Made by a program: the position numbers and the translations under genes. A model generated the notes under the pieces. That model did no database searches and was not told the origin of the DNA. It saw nothing but the letters and a program-made list of their open reading frames with translations. This document shows positions 1 through 7,821 of a stretch of 13,685 bases of DNA, piece after piece. How positions within the stretch are numbered: the first letter of the stretch is position 1; each line of letters starts with the position of its first letter. Origin of the DNA: Pseudomonadota bacterium (GTDB lineage: Bacteria; Pseudomonadota; Alphaproteobacteria; Micropepsales; Micropepsaceae); NCBI GenBank assembly GCA_021808875.1, contig JAKBAU010000043.1, forward strand, positions 1 through 13,685, read 5' to 3'.

Positions 1-693
1 CAGAGCGCGCAAAGAACAGGCTGCCCGGGGTGTCGGCAGTGGCTCGATGCGCACCACCGACGACATCACCTTGGGCGCTGGGGTAAAGGCGCTGGGATGC
101 ACATCAAACAGGAGCTGCGGTTCCGTGCGCCATTGGGACAGTACGGAGAGCCGACCATAGGCCGAGGTGCGGGGCGTTGCCACGAGGCGCAGCGCCACCT
201 CGCGCTGAAACATCAGAGTGAGACTGTGCCAGACGGGAGGCCAGGACGCCGCCGACAGCCATTTGACGAGCAGGGCACTGCCAATGTTGTAGGGCAGATT
301 GGCGGCGATGCGGACTGGTCCGGTGACCCCTTTGGCAGCGAAGAGGGCGGCCTCGTCGAGCGCAAGCGCATCGGCCTCGACCACCTCAAGACGGCCGGGA
401 TAGGCTAGGGCAAGTTCGTTTAGGGCCGCGATGCAGCGTGGATCGCGCTCCACGGCGATCACGCGCGTGGCGCCTTCGGCCAACAGCGCCCGGGTCAACC
501 CGCCCGGCCCGGGGCCCACTTCGTAGATGGTGGTGGCGCTGAGGGGACCGGCGGCTCTGGCGATGCGGCGGGTCAAGTTGAGGTCGAAGAGAAAATTCTG
601 CCCCAGCGATTTGCGCGGCGCGATTGCGTGGCGGGCCACCACCTCCCGCAAGGACGGCAGCTCCGGTTCAGCCAACTCTGTCCATCCGCGCAT
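1..693 (-). CDS. rsmA: RsmA (KsgA) 16S rRNA dimethyladenosine transferase, C-terminus cut by window edge
   Basis: Known role: uses S-adenosylmethionine to dimethylate two adjacent adenines in the helix 45 loop of 16S rRNA (A1518/A1519 in E. coli), a late step in 30S maturation in the cytoplasm. Reading the reverse complement gives 231 open codons. The N-terminus carries RKSLGQNFL near residues 23-31, typical of the family, then the SAM-binding motif I EVGPGPGG near residues 53-60, an acidic VERD after the next strand, EADAL, and the catalytic NLPYNI near residues 127-132, followed by LMFQREVA. Family members are about 270-280 residues, so roughly 45 are missing beyond position 1. I chose the ATG at 693, which overlaps the end of pdxA by 26 bases. 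A TTG at 675, preceded by a GGACAGAG stretch, is an alternative that removes six residues. It is the last visible gene of the minus-strand cluster and is probably translationally coupled to pdxA. Assignment is firm; only the start is open. Confidence 0.95.
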   Translation of the reverse strand, partial: MRGWTELAEPELPSLREVVARHAIAPRKSLGQNFLFDLNLTRRIARAAGPLSATTIYEVGPGPGGLTRALLAEGATRVIAVERDPRCIAALNELALAYPGRLEVVEADALALDEAALFAAKGVTGPVRIAANLPYNIGSALLVKWLSAASWPPVWHSLTLMFQREVALRLVATPRTSAYGRLSVLSQWRTEPQLLFDVHPSAFTPAPKVMSSVVRIEPLPTPRAACSLRAL

Positions 694-1651
694 CGGCGAT
701 CTGGGCCGCCATGGTGATCGCTGCCAGCATGCTGCGGACATCTGCCCGGCCGCTGCCAGCCAGATCAAGCGCGGTGCCATGATCGGGCGAGGTGCGAACG
801 ATGGGCAGGCCGAGAGTCACGTTCACCGCCTCCCAGAAATGCAGGGTCTTGATCGGGATCAGAGCCTGATCATGATACATGCAAAGCGCGGCGTCATAGT
901 GACAGCGTGCCTCAGCATGAAACAACGTATCAGCTGGCAGGGGGCCGCGGACATCCAGTCCCTCTTCTCTCAAGGAGCTGACCGCCGGGCGGATTTGGGC
1001 TTCGTCTTCGCTGCCGATGTGTCCGCCCTCGCCGGCATGGGGATTGAGCCCGGCAATCGCCAGACGCGGCCGGGCAATGCCAAAGTCCTGCGCGAGGGCT
1101 GAAAGGACGATGCGTGCGGTCGCGCAGATGGCGGCGGAACAAATCTGCGCCGGTACCTCGGCGAGCGGGATATGAACGGTCAAGGGCACCACCCGCAGTT
1201 GTGGGCCGGCCAGCATCATCACGGCCCGTGGTGCCTGGGTCAGCGCCGCGAGGTATTCGGTGTGGCCCGGAAAGGCGAACCCGCCATCCTGCATGGCCTG
1301 CTTGTTAATGGGGCCGGTCACGAGCGCTGCCGCGTCTGCCGTCATGATCTGGGCGACGGCAAAACTGATCGCGTTGGCGACGCTGCGGGCATTGTCCGGG
1401 CTCGCCTGGCCCGGCCGGCGTCCCGCGGGCGCGTTCCCACTGTCGAGGAGAGCGTCGGGCTCCACCCGGCCACAGTGCAAGAACACCTCGGGGTCGCCGA
1501 CCAGGCGCAAGGGATGGCTGCCCACCCGCCCCTTCAGCGCGTGATAGGCGCGCACCGCCAGTTCCGGACCAACGCCGCCTGGCTCTCCCATGGTGATGAG
1601 AACCGGAGCCTGACGGGAGGGTGCGGCCTCAGCGTGTCTCAATGTCGGCAT
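668..1651 (-). CDS. pdxA: PdxA, 4-hydroxythreonine-4-phosphate dehydrogenase
   Basis: Known role: NAD-dependent oxidation and decarboxylation of 4-phosphohydroxy-L-threonine to 3-amino-2-oxopropyl phosphate, in the DXP-dependent pathway to pyridoxal phosphate; a cytoplasmic metal-dependent homodimer. The 327 residues are the usual family length. Visible motifs are GEPGGVGPE (22-30), GPINK (113-117), FPGHTEY (127-133), NPHAGEGG (203-210), YHDQALIP (259-266) and [11 protein letters not shown] (286-296). Histidines at 160, 205 and 260 have exactly the spacing of the E. coli metal ligands H166, H211 and H266, so the enzyme should be active. The frame stays open upstream to 1867, but that extra stretch lies over surA and looks like out-of-frame surA sequence (arginine/serine-rich), so I use the ATG at 1651. 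This start overlaps the 3' end of surA by 23 bases and has no clear Shine-Dalgarno sequence, which suggests coupled translation. Confidence 0.96.
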   Translation of the reverse strand: MPTLRHAEAAPSRQAPVLITMGEPGGVGPELAVRAYHALKGRVGSHPLRLVGDPEVFLHCGRVEPDALLDSGNAPAGRRPGQASPDNARSVANAISFAVAQIMTADAAALVTGPINKQAMQDGGFAFPGHTEYLAALTQAPRAVMMLAGPQLRVVPLTVHIPLAEVPAQICSAAICATARIVLSALAQDFGIARPRLAIAGLNPHAGEGGHIGSEDEAQIRPAVSSLREEGLDVRGPLPADTLFHAEARCHYDAALCMYHDQALIPIKTLHFWEAVNVTLGLPIVRTSPDHGTALDLAGSGRADVRSMLAAITMAAQIADARMDRVG

Positions 1652-3110
1652 GGCGGCGCAGATGGCGCAGGAAGCGGCGGGCCAGAACGGCCATCTGCTC
1701 CTGATAAAGCTGGTTTGCCACTTCGTCCCGGGTCGGAACCTTATAGGCGATGACTTGGGGCGGCCGCTTGTCACAGCGTACGATGAGCTCGATGCCGGCA
1801 CTTGATTCGAAGGGCTGTGTCGCCTCTCCGGCGGTGGTCTTGGACAGTGCCTGGCGGATCTGCGCACTTAGATTGGTCAGGCGCATTGTCCCGAGGTTCA
1901 TGTAGAGGGCGCCGCGCATGTGCTGCACCAGGTTGGGCAGCATCTTGCAGTCGACAATGCGGCTGCGCAGCACCTCGGCGGCCAGGACGGCATTTTTGAG
2001 CAAAGCGGGCGGGGGCTTAGGTCCGATGGGCAGGAGCACGCGGGCAAGCGGCAGCACGCCGGGCGGATAGGCCGGGGCCTCGGGCTTCTGCTGCGCCATC
2101 TTGGAGCCGGCAGGAACCTGGATTTCGCGCAGGGCGAGGACGTAGTAGCCACCGGGGCCGAGAATCGGCTTGGAAATCTCGCCGGTCTTCAGCTTCAGGA
2201 GGGCGGCCTCAAGTGGCGGAGCCAGCTGGTCGGCAGTGATGAAACCAAGATTGCCACCGTCGGCAGCAGTTGGGTTCTGGCTGACGCTACGCGCCACGCT
2301 GGGAAAGGGCGCACCATTGCGGATCTGCGCCAGGACCGCGTCCATCGCCGCCTTGACCTTGGCCTTGTCCGCCGGGCGGTCGATGGCCAGGAAGATTTCC
2401 GAAACCTCGTAGCGGGGCTTGTTGGCGTTGCGCTTGATGCGCTTCATTTCATCATTGACGCGTTTCGGGGAAACCTCGGCCTCATCGCCATAGCGGCCCT
2501 GAACTGTCTTCGACCATGCGATCTGTGCGGCAATCTGACCGCGCAGCGTCGACATCTGCACGCCCGCCGCCGCGAAGGTGGCTTCGAGCTTGGCCTTGTC
2601 GATGTGGTTTTCGGTGAGGATGCGATTGATGGCGGTGTCGACTTCACCGGCGCTGACGCTGATGTTGTGCTTTTGCGCTTCCAGGAGCTGGATGCGTTCG
2701 GTCTCCAGCTGCTTAAGGATCTCCGCGCGCAAGCTCTTCATCTGCTTGGCATTGGGATGGGTGCCGGTTGTCACCAGAAACAGCTTGAGGCGCTGCTGGA
2801 CATCCATTGTGGAGATCGCCGTGTCATTGACGATCGCCGCGACGCTGTCGCCCTGAAGGCTGGGGGGCAGCACGGGGAGTTGGTTGGCGGACGGGCCGCT
2901 TGCGAGTGTGGAGGCGCTGGCGGGCTCGTTGGCGGCAAGTTCGGTGCCCTTCGGGGCCGCACGGCCTCCTGCGTAGAGGGGCGCTGCACTTGCCCAAACG
3001 GCGATGCCGACAAGGCCGGCCGCAACAGCGATGCGAGGTTTACAGGTCAACGATGTCTTCGTTTCTTCTCGGGTTAACGAACGGGTACCGGGCTTGAGCC
3101 CGCACTCCAC
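1629..3110 (-). CDS. surA: SurA-like periplasmic chaperone / peptidyl-prolyl isomerase
   Basis: Known role: SurA escorts unfolded outer-membrane proteins, LptD among them, across the periplasm to the Bam complex. The longest reading is 493 residues from a GTG at 3110. A signal peptide with a KPR n-region, a hydrophobic stretch at about residues 27-44 and a likely cut after PLYA is evident. The SurA N-terminal chaperone domain starts near residue 89 (VAAIVNDTAIS) and runs to about 225. A parvulin domain spans about 233-331 (EVSEIFL, GGNLGF, GGYYVLALRE). A second, weak parvulin-like region follows at about 350-447, then a C-terminal helix as in SurA. The start is doubtful. A TTG at 3050 would give a compact signal peptide beginning MTCKPR, whereas the GTG has no Shine-Dalgarno sequence, a stop codon two codons upstream and a hairpin just inside the frame. 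I keep the longer coordinates but regard 3050 as at least as likely. The gene sits between lptD and pdxA, as in E. coli. Confidence 0.9.
   Translation of the reverse strand: MECGLKPGTRSLTREETKTSLTCKPRIAVAAGLVGIAVWASAAPLYAGGRAAPKGTELAANEPASASTLASGPSANQLPVLPPSLQGDSVAAIVNDTAISTMDVQQRLKLFLVTTGTHPNAKQMKSLRAEILKQLETERIQLLEAQKHNISVSAGEVDTAINRILTENHIDKAKLEATFAAAGVQMSTLRGQIAAQIAWSKTVQGRYGDEAEVSPKRVNDEMKRIKRNANKPRYEVSEIFLAIDRPADKAKVKAAMDAVLAQIRNGAPFPSVARSVSQNPTAADGGNLGFITADQLAPPLEAALLKLKTGEISKPILGPGGYYVLALREIQVPAGSKMAQQKPEAPAYPPGVLPLARVLLPIGPKPPPALLKNAVLAAEVLRSRIVDCKMLPNLVQHMRGALYMNLGTMRLTNLSAQIRQALSKTTAGEATQPFESSAGIELIVRCDKRPPQVIAYKVPTRDEVANQLYQEQMAVLARRFLRHLRRHADIETR
3089..3102 (-). other. Small hairpin at the putative surA GTG start
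   Basis: CGGGC-TTGA-GCCCG is a perfect 5-bp stem with a four-base loop, beginning eight bases inside the GTG at 3110. If surA starts at the downstream TTG (3050), this hairpin lies in the lptD-surA spacer and could be a processing or attenuation element. No T-run follows on the minus strand, so it is not a classical intrinsic terminator. It may be chance in GC-rich DNA. Confidence 0.3.
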
Positions 3111-3200
3111 CCACTACAGGGGCCGATCGCAGCGGCAGAATAAGGAAATCTGCGGCCGCTTCAAGGCGCCCCGGGGCAGGACAGGGGTTTGAGGGCAAGC
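3111..3200. other. lptD-surA spacer, 90 bases, with two GC palindromes
   Basis: This is the only real gap inside the minus-strand cluster. It contains the perfect 10-base palindrome GCCCCGGGGC at 3168-3177 and the 8-base palindrome GCGGCCGC nearby. I see no T-run and no recognisable promoter or operator. Both palindromes are of a kind expected by chance at this GC content. Confidence 0.3.
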
Positions 3201-5435
3201 TCAAGGAATGGAAGCCTGCTGGATCGGCTCGGAAAAGGCATTGCGGGGGAACAAAGGCGTGTTCTGGTCGGCCTCACCGCCAAATTTGGGAATGATGTTG
3301 AAAAGGATCGAGGTCGATGGGGCAACATCCAGAAAGCGCGTATAGCTGCGCTGATAGGCGATGGAAAGGCCGAGGCAATCATTCTGCCAGCCGATTCCCA
3401 GTTCGGTATCGAGCATCTGCGAGTTTTGCAGATCGCGCCGCGCTGCGGCAAATGCGGACCAGTGGGTGCCGATGCCCAGGGTCAGCGCTCCGTTGATTTC
3501 GGCGCGCGGGGCCCCAAGGCTCACCGCCTGCCGGTCCAGGCGGATATAGCTGACGTCGAAACTGGAGCGGCCATAGGTGCCGTGGAAATAGACTTCGTCA
3601 CGGTCCACCGTGCCGGTGTTGGGATTGAGATCAAGGCGCTGCGTCAGGCTCAGATAGGGAAAAAACCGCACCCGATAGCGGGTGACGATGTCGGATCGTG
3701 TGCCATAGAGCCCGGAATTGACGCCAAAGATGGGATCCGCCTTGGGCCTGAGGACCTGGCCCACCAGTCCCTCAATGCTGCCGCCAGGGAAATAGGCTTC
3801 TGCTTCCACGCCGACATTGGTTCTGGGCCCGCTCTCCCACAAGGAATAACCGGGCATGCGTGAGACGCTGAAGATGTCGGTGTCGTCGAGCTCGAAATCG
3901 GTGGAATCCTCGTTGGGAATCCCGCTGGGATTACCGCCATAGGGTGCGGCGATCAGCTGGACGATGGGCTGGAGCACGTAGGAATGTCCGGCGCGGCCCT
4001 CTGTGATGAAGGGCCAGCGCCAATCCGCGACCAGCATGGGTTGGGCGCGGTCGATGTAGTGCACGCCGGCAGGAATGGGGTTGCCCTGCAGATCGGTCAC
4101 AAGACCCGGATTGTTCGGGTCACCCGTCACACGCCACAGATCGGCGCGGGCCTGAGCGCTCAGGGTGATGAGCTGTCCATCGGAGGTGATCATCGGCAGC
4201 TGCCAGCGCATCTCGGTGGAGAGCCGCTCGTCGCTGGCCCCGACATTACGCAGGACGCTTGCGCTCGTGACATTGAAGCGGAACTGGCCTCCTGCCACGG
4301 TCTGGGGCGGGATGTAGGTGTAGTCGATCGATGGCAGAACAATGGGAATTTCGTTTTGATTGACGCGCCCAACCCGCAGGTCCTGAAAATAGAAGCCGCT
4401 CATCAGAAAACGACTGCGTCCTGACATAGCCTCCAGATAGACGTCGTTGTTGAGGGTGACGTCGTTGGAGATGTTGAAACGCTTCAAAAATGTCTGATTC
4501 GAGGTGAGAGCAGCACTGTAACCAACATGCCAGATGTCGCCGATGGGGATCTGGCCGGCACCGAACAGTGCACTTTGCCAGGACCAAATGCCATTGGACG
4601 GAGCATAGCCTATGTCCGGTTGCAGCCACATGCCGCCATTATTCAAGCGCTGACGGTATTCGCCACGCACGATGTCACCAGCCGCGCTCGTGATCATGGG
4701 CTCGATGGTTGCGTCCTGCGAATTGTTGATGGCGATGTAGTAAGGCAGAAGGACGAATGAGCCGAGTGATGAGGAGGTTCCGGCGGAGGGCCGCAAAAGC
4801 CCGGACAGATGTTTTACGGTGGGATCAGGGTGGACGAGGATCGGACTGTAAAATACCGGCACGCCCCACAGTTCGATCAGCGCGTTTTGATAATAGATCC
4901 GGTGTTCGGACTGGTCATAGATAACCTTGCTCGCCTTCAGTGCCCAGGTCGGCGTCGTGTGTCCGGTACGCACGCACAGTGCGCAAGGGGTGTAGGCGGC
5001 GTTGCGCGCGACCACCATGGAGCCCTTCTTTATCGCACTTCTGGCCACCACCCGTCCGCTTTTGCCGATGAGTGCACGAAAGCCTGAAAGGGCGCCGTCT
5101 CGCAGATTGTTGCTGAGCACGACATGATCGGCAAAGGCGACGTTGCCGTCGGGAGCAAGCAGGCTGACCTGACCCTTCGCGGTAACCTTGTTCGCCTTTT
5201 CGTCATAGACGACCTTCTTAGCCAGCAGGATCTGCGCCTTGTCGTCGATTTCGACATGGCCTTCGGCCACGACCACATCATGCGCACTGTCATAGGTGAT
5301 GCGGTCGGCTTTCAGGAGAATCTCATTGCTGCTGGAAACGGGCGCAGCGCTCCTTGCGTCCGCCGGCGGCCCCAAAAGGGTGACGAGGACGGCAATGAGG
5401 CTCACCCCTGCGCGCAGTGCGCCGGCGCGTGCCAT
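3201..5435 (-). CDS. lptD: LptD, outer-membrane LPS assembly protein
   Basis: Known role: LptD with LptE forms the outer-membrane translocon that inserts lipopolysaccharide into the outer leaflet. Its periplasmic jellyroll receives LPS from the LptA bridge and a 26-strand barrel releases it. The 744-residue product has a signal peptide (about residues 1-28, cut near ADARSA), an OstA-type jellyroll (about 36-145, with repeated V-x-A-x-G-x-V/Q motifs such as VVAEGHVEI and VTAKGQV), and a long C-terminal region of alternating polar/hydrophobic strands ending near residue 720. WGVPVFYSPIL (190-200) is a typical LptD segment linking jellyroll and barrel. Cysteines are C151 and C154 (a CxxC) and C687; the N-terminal cysteine and the adjacent C-terminal pair of E. 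coli LptD are absent. Start: ATG at 5435, two bases after the lptG stop, with a strong AGGAGG inside lptG. Confidence 0.95.
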   Translation of the reverse strand: MARAGALRAGVSLIAVLVTLLGPPADARSAAPVSSSNEILLKADRITYDSAHDVVVAEGHVEIDDKAQILLAKKVVYDEKANKVTAKGQVSLLAPDGNVAFADHVVLSNNLRDGALSGFRALIGKSGRVVARSAIKKGSMVVARNAAYTPCALCVRTGHTTPTWALKASKVIYDQSEHRIYYQNALIELWGVPVFYSPILVHPDPTVKHLSGLLRPSAGTSSSLGSFVLLPYYIAINNSQDATIEPMITSAAGDIVRGEYRQRLNNGGMWLQPDIGYAPSNGIWSWQSALFGAGQIPIGDIWHVGYSAALTSNQTFLKRFNISNDVTLNNDVYLEAMSGRSRFLMSGFYFQDLRVGRVNQNEIPIVLPSIDYTYIPPQTVAGGQFRFNVTSASVLRNVGASDERLSTEMRWQLPMITSDGQLITLSAQARADLWRVTGDPNNPGLVTDLQGNPIPAGVHYIDRAQPMLVADWRWPFITEGRAGHSYVLQPIVQLIAAPYGGNPSGIPNEDSTDFELDDTDIFSVSRMPGYSLWESGPRTNVGVEAEAYFPGGSIEGLVGQVLRPKADPIFGVNSGLYGTRSDIVTRYRVRFFPYLSLTQRLDLNPNTGTVDRDEVYFHGTYGRSSFDVSYIRLDRQAVSLGAPRAEINGALTLGIGTHWSAFAAARRDLQNSQMLDTELGIGWQNDCLGLSIAYQRSYTRFLDVAPSTSILFNIIPKFGGEADQNTPLFPRNAFSEPIQQASIP

Positions 5436-5437
5436 GC

Positions 5438-6529
5438 TCAGCCATCCTCCTGGTGAAACACCAGCGTCATCCCCAGAAGGATGGCGGCAGCGGCTGGCGC
5501 TGAGGCGGCCAGAACTACCGGCACGATTCCTGATTCGCCGAGTGCCCGCGTCAAGTCGCTGAAGAAATAGACCCCAAAGCCGCAGAGTACGCTGTAGAGC
5601 ACGACGCGGCCTATTCCGCCCAGCCGTGCCAGGCGCAGGGAAAAGCTCGCGGCCATGAACACCATGGCTGCGAACATGGCTGGAAGCATCAGAAGTGAAT
5701 CAAAATATAACACATAGCGTGTTGCCGAGAAGCCTGCGGCCTGTGCCGCGTCGATGAAGTGCGGCAGATTCCAGAACGAGATGGTTGTCGGCGGCGCGAA
5801 GCTTTCCTGGATGTGCTGAGGGGTCAGCGTGGTGGCAAGACGATAGTGCGGGTAAAATTTGACGTGACCCACCGCATCGCTGACATAGGCCTGATCAAGA
5901 TCCCAATAACCGGTTTTGAGATCTGCGCTGCGTGCATCGATGCGGCCGGTAAAGGCGTCTTTCGCTCCGTAGAGGAAGACGATGGCGTCGTAAAGTCTCA
6001 CCCCCTGATCGGCGACTCGGAGGGCATGTATCACCGACTGGTGTTCCCGGTCGCCCTGACGCAGCCACAGGCCGTTCTGCGAGACGTCAAGCTGGGAGGC
6101 CTGGCCGTGCAGATATTTGGCCTCAAGGCTCGCATATTGCTGCAGCAGGAGCGCGGAGACCGGGGTGATCGCGAGCACGCTGACAACACCCATCAGCACG
6201 GCAACGCTGAGTGAGGGCGCGAGCAGGTTCCAGGCGGAAACCCCTGCGGCGCGGATGGCCAGAAGCTCGTGGCTGCGTGAGAGGCGCACGAAGCTGTACA
6301 CCCCGCCCAAGAGCACCGCAAAAGGCAGGAGGCTGAGACCCAGATTGGGCAGTTCCAAAAGGCTCATGCCGATCACAAGGCTGGTGTCGATGTGCCGGCC
6401 AGCCGTGTGGTTGAGGAGGCCAACCAGCGCGATCGACCAGGCCAGGAACATGATGGCGCTGAACACAATGCCCACGCCGATGAGGAATTGGCGCGCCAGA
6501 TACCGATAAAGTGTCCACGACCAGATCAC
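5438..6529 (-). CDS. lptG: LptG, LPS export permease subunit
   Basis: Known role: with LptF forms the transmembrane part of the LptB2FG ABC exporter, which lifts LPS out of the inner membrane and passes it to LptC/LptA. The 363-residue protein has the YjgP/YjgQ layout: three N-terminal membrane segments (about residues 14-38, 50-80 and 103-127), a periplasmic jellyroll domain (about 130-270) and three C-terminal segments (about 275-298, 306-325 and 336-357). The cytoplasmic coupling segment RSHELLAIRAAGVS (85-98) is the signature facing the LptB ATPase. Start: GTG at 6529, inside a GTGA overlap with the lptF stop, with GGAG about nine bases upstream. The LptG rather than LptF assignment rests on its second position and its resemblance to LptG N-termini. 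The partner ATPase LptB and LptA/LptC are not in the window. Confidence 0.92.
   Translation of the reverse strand: MIWSWTLYRYLARQFLIGVGIVFSAIMFLAWSIALVGLLNHTAGRHIDTSLVIGMSLLELPNLGLSLLPFAVLLGGVYSFVRLSRSHELLAIRAAGVSAWNLLAPSLSVAVLMGVVSVLAITPVSALLLQQYASLEAKYLHGQASQLDVSQNGLWLRQGDREHQSVIHALRVADQGVRLYDAIVFLYGAKDAFTGRIDARSADLKTGYWDLDQAYVSDAVGHVKFYPHYRLATTLTPQHIQESFAPPTTISFWNLPHFIDAAQAAGFSATRYVLYFDSLLMLPAMFAAMVFMAASFSLRLARLGGIGRVVLYSVLCGFGVYFFSDLTRALGESGIVPVVLAASAPAAAAILLGMTLVFHQEDG
5446..5451 (-). promoter_or_regulatory. Ribosome binding site of lptD inside lptG
   Basis: The minus strand reads AGGAGG, ten bases before the lptD ATG at 5435. It overlaps the last codons of lptG, fixes the lptD start, and suggests that lptD can be initiated efficiently in addition to coupling with lptG. 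Confidence 0.7.
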
Positions 6530-7656
6530 GCCGTCGGCTCCGGTAGCGCCCGCCTGATGCGCCAGCTGTGGTGCCAGCCGCTCAGATAGAGCGCCGCTGC
6601 GGCGAGCGAGGCCAGAGGCACCAGATAGATGAGGATGATCATCATGGGATCGCGCGCGGCCAGCCCCTGTATGCCATAGCCGAGGATACGTATCCCTCCG
6701 GCGATGGTCGAAGCAAGGAACAGACGCAAGGCATAGGCGCCACGGGCCCGCCGGCCCTGGGTCACGGCCGCCAGCGCAATGAGGGCGAAGACGAGGCTGT
6801 AGAGTGGTTCGGCAAGGCGGTTATGGCCCTCCGCCACAAAGATGTTCTCCAGCTTCTGGCGATCGGGCAGTGACGCCGGCAGATGGGGCCAGAACAGCTG
6901 GTTCAGATAGCGTTCGTGAATCTGCAGGATACCTTGCGAACGGGCATTGGCGAACTGGTCGAGGTCAAAGACATAACTTCTGAATTTGAGCACGGACAGT
7001 TTGGCGCCGCGCTGCGAAGACTGCTCAATGGTACCGTGACGCATGATGAGGCGTGCGCCCATTGGGGTCTGTGCCAATAAGCCGCTTTGGGCGATGTAGG
7101 TGATGGGGTGGGCGGTATCGCGATTGTCATGCACGAGAATGCCATGAATCTGGCCGTCCGAGGACAGATCGCGAATGAACACGGTGAGGCCTGGTGCCGG
7201 GGTATTGAACGTCCCCTCGGTGAGGATCGCCGCCCCGATATCAGCACGGATATTGATTTCCTGCTGCTCCATGGCCTGTTGTGTGAAAGGCATCAGCCAC
7301 AGGGTGTTGAAATAGGTGAGTGCTGTCACCATTAGCCCGACCATGAGAACCGGCACGGCGAGTTGAAACGAACTGTAGCCGGCGGCAGTCATGGCAACCA
7401 GCTCGCTGTCGGAGTTGAGCTTGTTGAGGCCGAACATTGTCCCGGCAAAAAAGGCAATGGGCAGGATGATGACGAGCAGATCCGGTAGCATCAGCAGGGT
7501 CAGGTAGAAAAAGGTCGGTGCCGACTGGCCGCGATTGATCACCAGATCCAGCAGGCGCAGCGACTGCGACAGCCAGACCACGGCGCTCAGCACGAAGGCA
7601 AAAAAAGCCGTGGGCCCGATCAACTGGCGCAGCACGTAATGGGATAGGCGCGGCAT
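6526..7656 (-). CDS. lptF: LptF, LPS export permease subunit
   Basis: Known role: partner of LptG in the inner-membrane LPS exporter; its periplasmic jellyroll hands LPS to LptC/LptA. The 376-residue protein shows the same layout as LptG: membrane segments at about residues 13-32, 50-76 and 97-121, a periplasmic domain at about 125-275, then segments at about 283-299, 309-328 and 337-359. The coupling segment NSDSELVAMTAAG (81-93) matches the LptF family. The start is the ATG at 7656, with a weak CGGA seven bases upstream. It is the first gene of the minus-strand cluster, so the transcript for LPS assembly, pdxA and rsmA probably begins in the spacer shared with pepA. The last four bases overlap lptG. 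Confidence 0.93.
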   Translation of the reverse strand: MPRLSHYVLRQLIGPTAFFAFVLSAVVWLSQSLRLLDLVINRGQSAPTFFYLTLLMLPDLLVIILPIAFFAGTMFGLNKLNSDSELVAMTAAGYSSFQLAVPVLMVGLMVTALTYFNTLWLMPFTQQAMEQQEINIRADIGAAILTEGTFNTPAPGLTVFIRDLSSDGQIHGILVHDNRDTAHPITYIAQSGLLAQTPMGARLIMRHGTIEQSSQRGAKLSVLKFRSYVFDLDQFANARSQGILQIHERYLNQLFWPHLPASLPDRQKLENIFVAEGHNRLAEPLYSLVFALIALAAVTQGRRARGAYALRLFLASTIAGGIRILGYGIQGLAARDPMMIILIYLVPLASLAAAALYLSGWHHSWRIRRALPEPTA

Positions 7657-7723
7657 GGGTATCCGAATTAGGGCTCTGGCCGGCGTCTCTGCGGCCTTTC
7701 ATGCAGGTTACGATTGGTCCTAA

Positions 7724-7752
7724 ACTAGCATTTTCCTGCCGCCGCCCGGCAA
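7724..7752 (-). promoter_or_regulatory. lptF: Possible lptF promoter (weak match)
   Basis: On the minus strand a TTGCCG at 7752-7747 is followed, after 17 bases, by GCTAGT at 7729-7724. This resembles the alphaproteobacterial housekeeping pattern (TTGAC-like, then GCTA-containing) but only partly. The -35-like element overlaps the small inverted repeat of the spacer. It would leave a leader of about 60 bases before lptF. Confidence 0.25.
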
Positions 7753-7809
7753 TCCTTCTGTGCCCGACAGCGCAAAAGTGCAAGTCTCATCCGTGGCATG
7801 GCCCTTCCT

Positions 7810-7813
7810 GGAG
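7810..7813 (+). promoter_or_regulatory. Ribosome binding site of pepA, decides the start
   Basis: GGAG lies eight bases before the ATG at 7822, whereas the in-frame ATG at 7798 has no such element. This supports the shorter reading of pepA. Confidence 0.6.
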
Positions 7814-7821
7814 TCGAACCG

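Larger units (their letters stand above)
7657..7821. promoter_or_regulatory. Divergent spacer between lptF and pepA
   Basis: These 165 bases separate the first gene of the leftward LPS cluster from pepA of the rightward cluster, so they should hold promoters for both directions. A small inverted repeat, TGCCG-CCGCC-CGGCA, lies at 7737-7751. I see no strong sigma-70 consensus facing pepA and no recognisable operator. Confidence 0.5.

Noticed and set aside
1652..1867. Upstream extension of pdxA by 72 codons
   Set aside because: It overlaps surA deeply, is rich in R, S, P and W as expected for a shifted frame, and PdxA proteins start just before the GEPGG motif; 327 residues is the normal length.
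1920..3077. Long plus-strand open frame (385 codons) opposite surA
   Set aside because: It lies wholly antisense to a gene with clear family domains, shows no recognisable domain or hydrophobic pattern, and such frames are common opposite GC-rich genes.
3189..3863. Plus-strand open frame of 224 codons opposite the lptD 3' end
   Set aside because: Antisense to the LptD barrel; composition follows the complement of lptD codons and no family features are visible.
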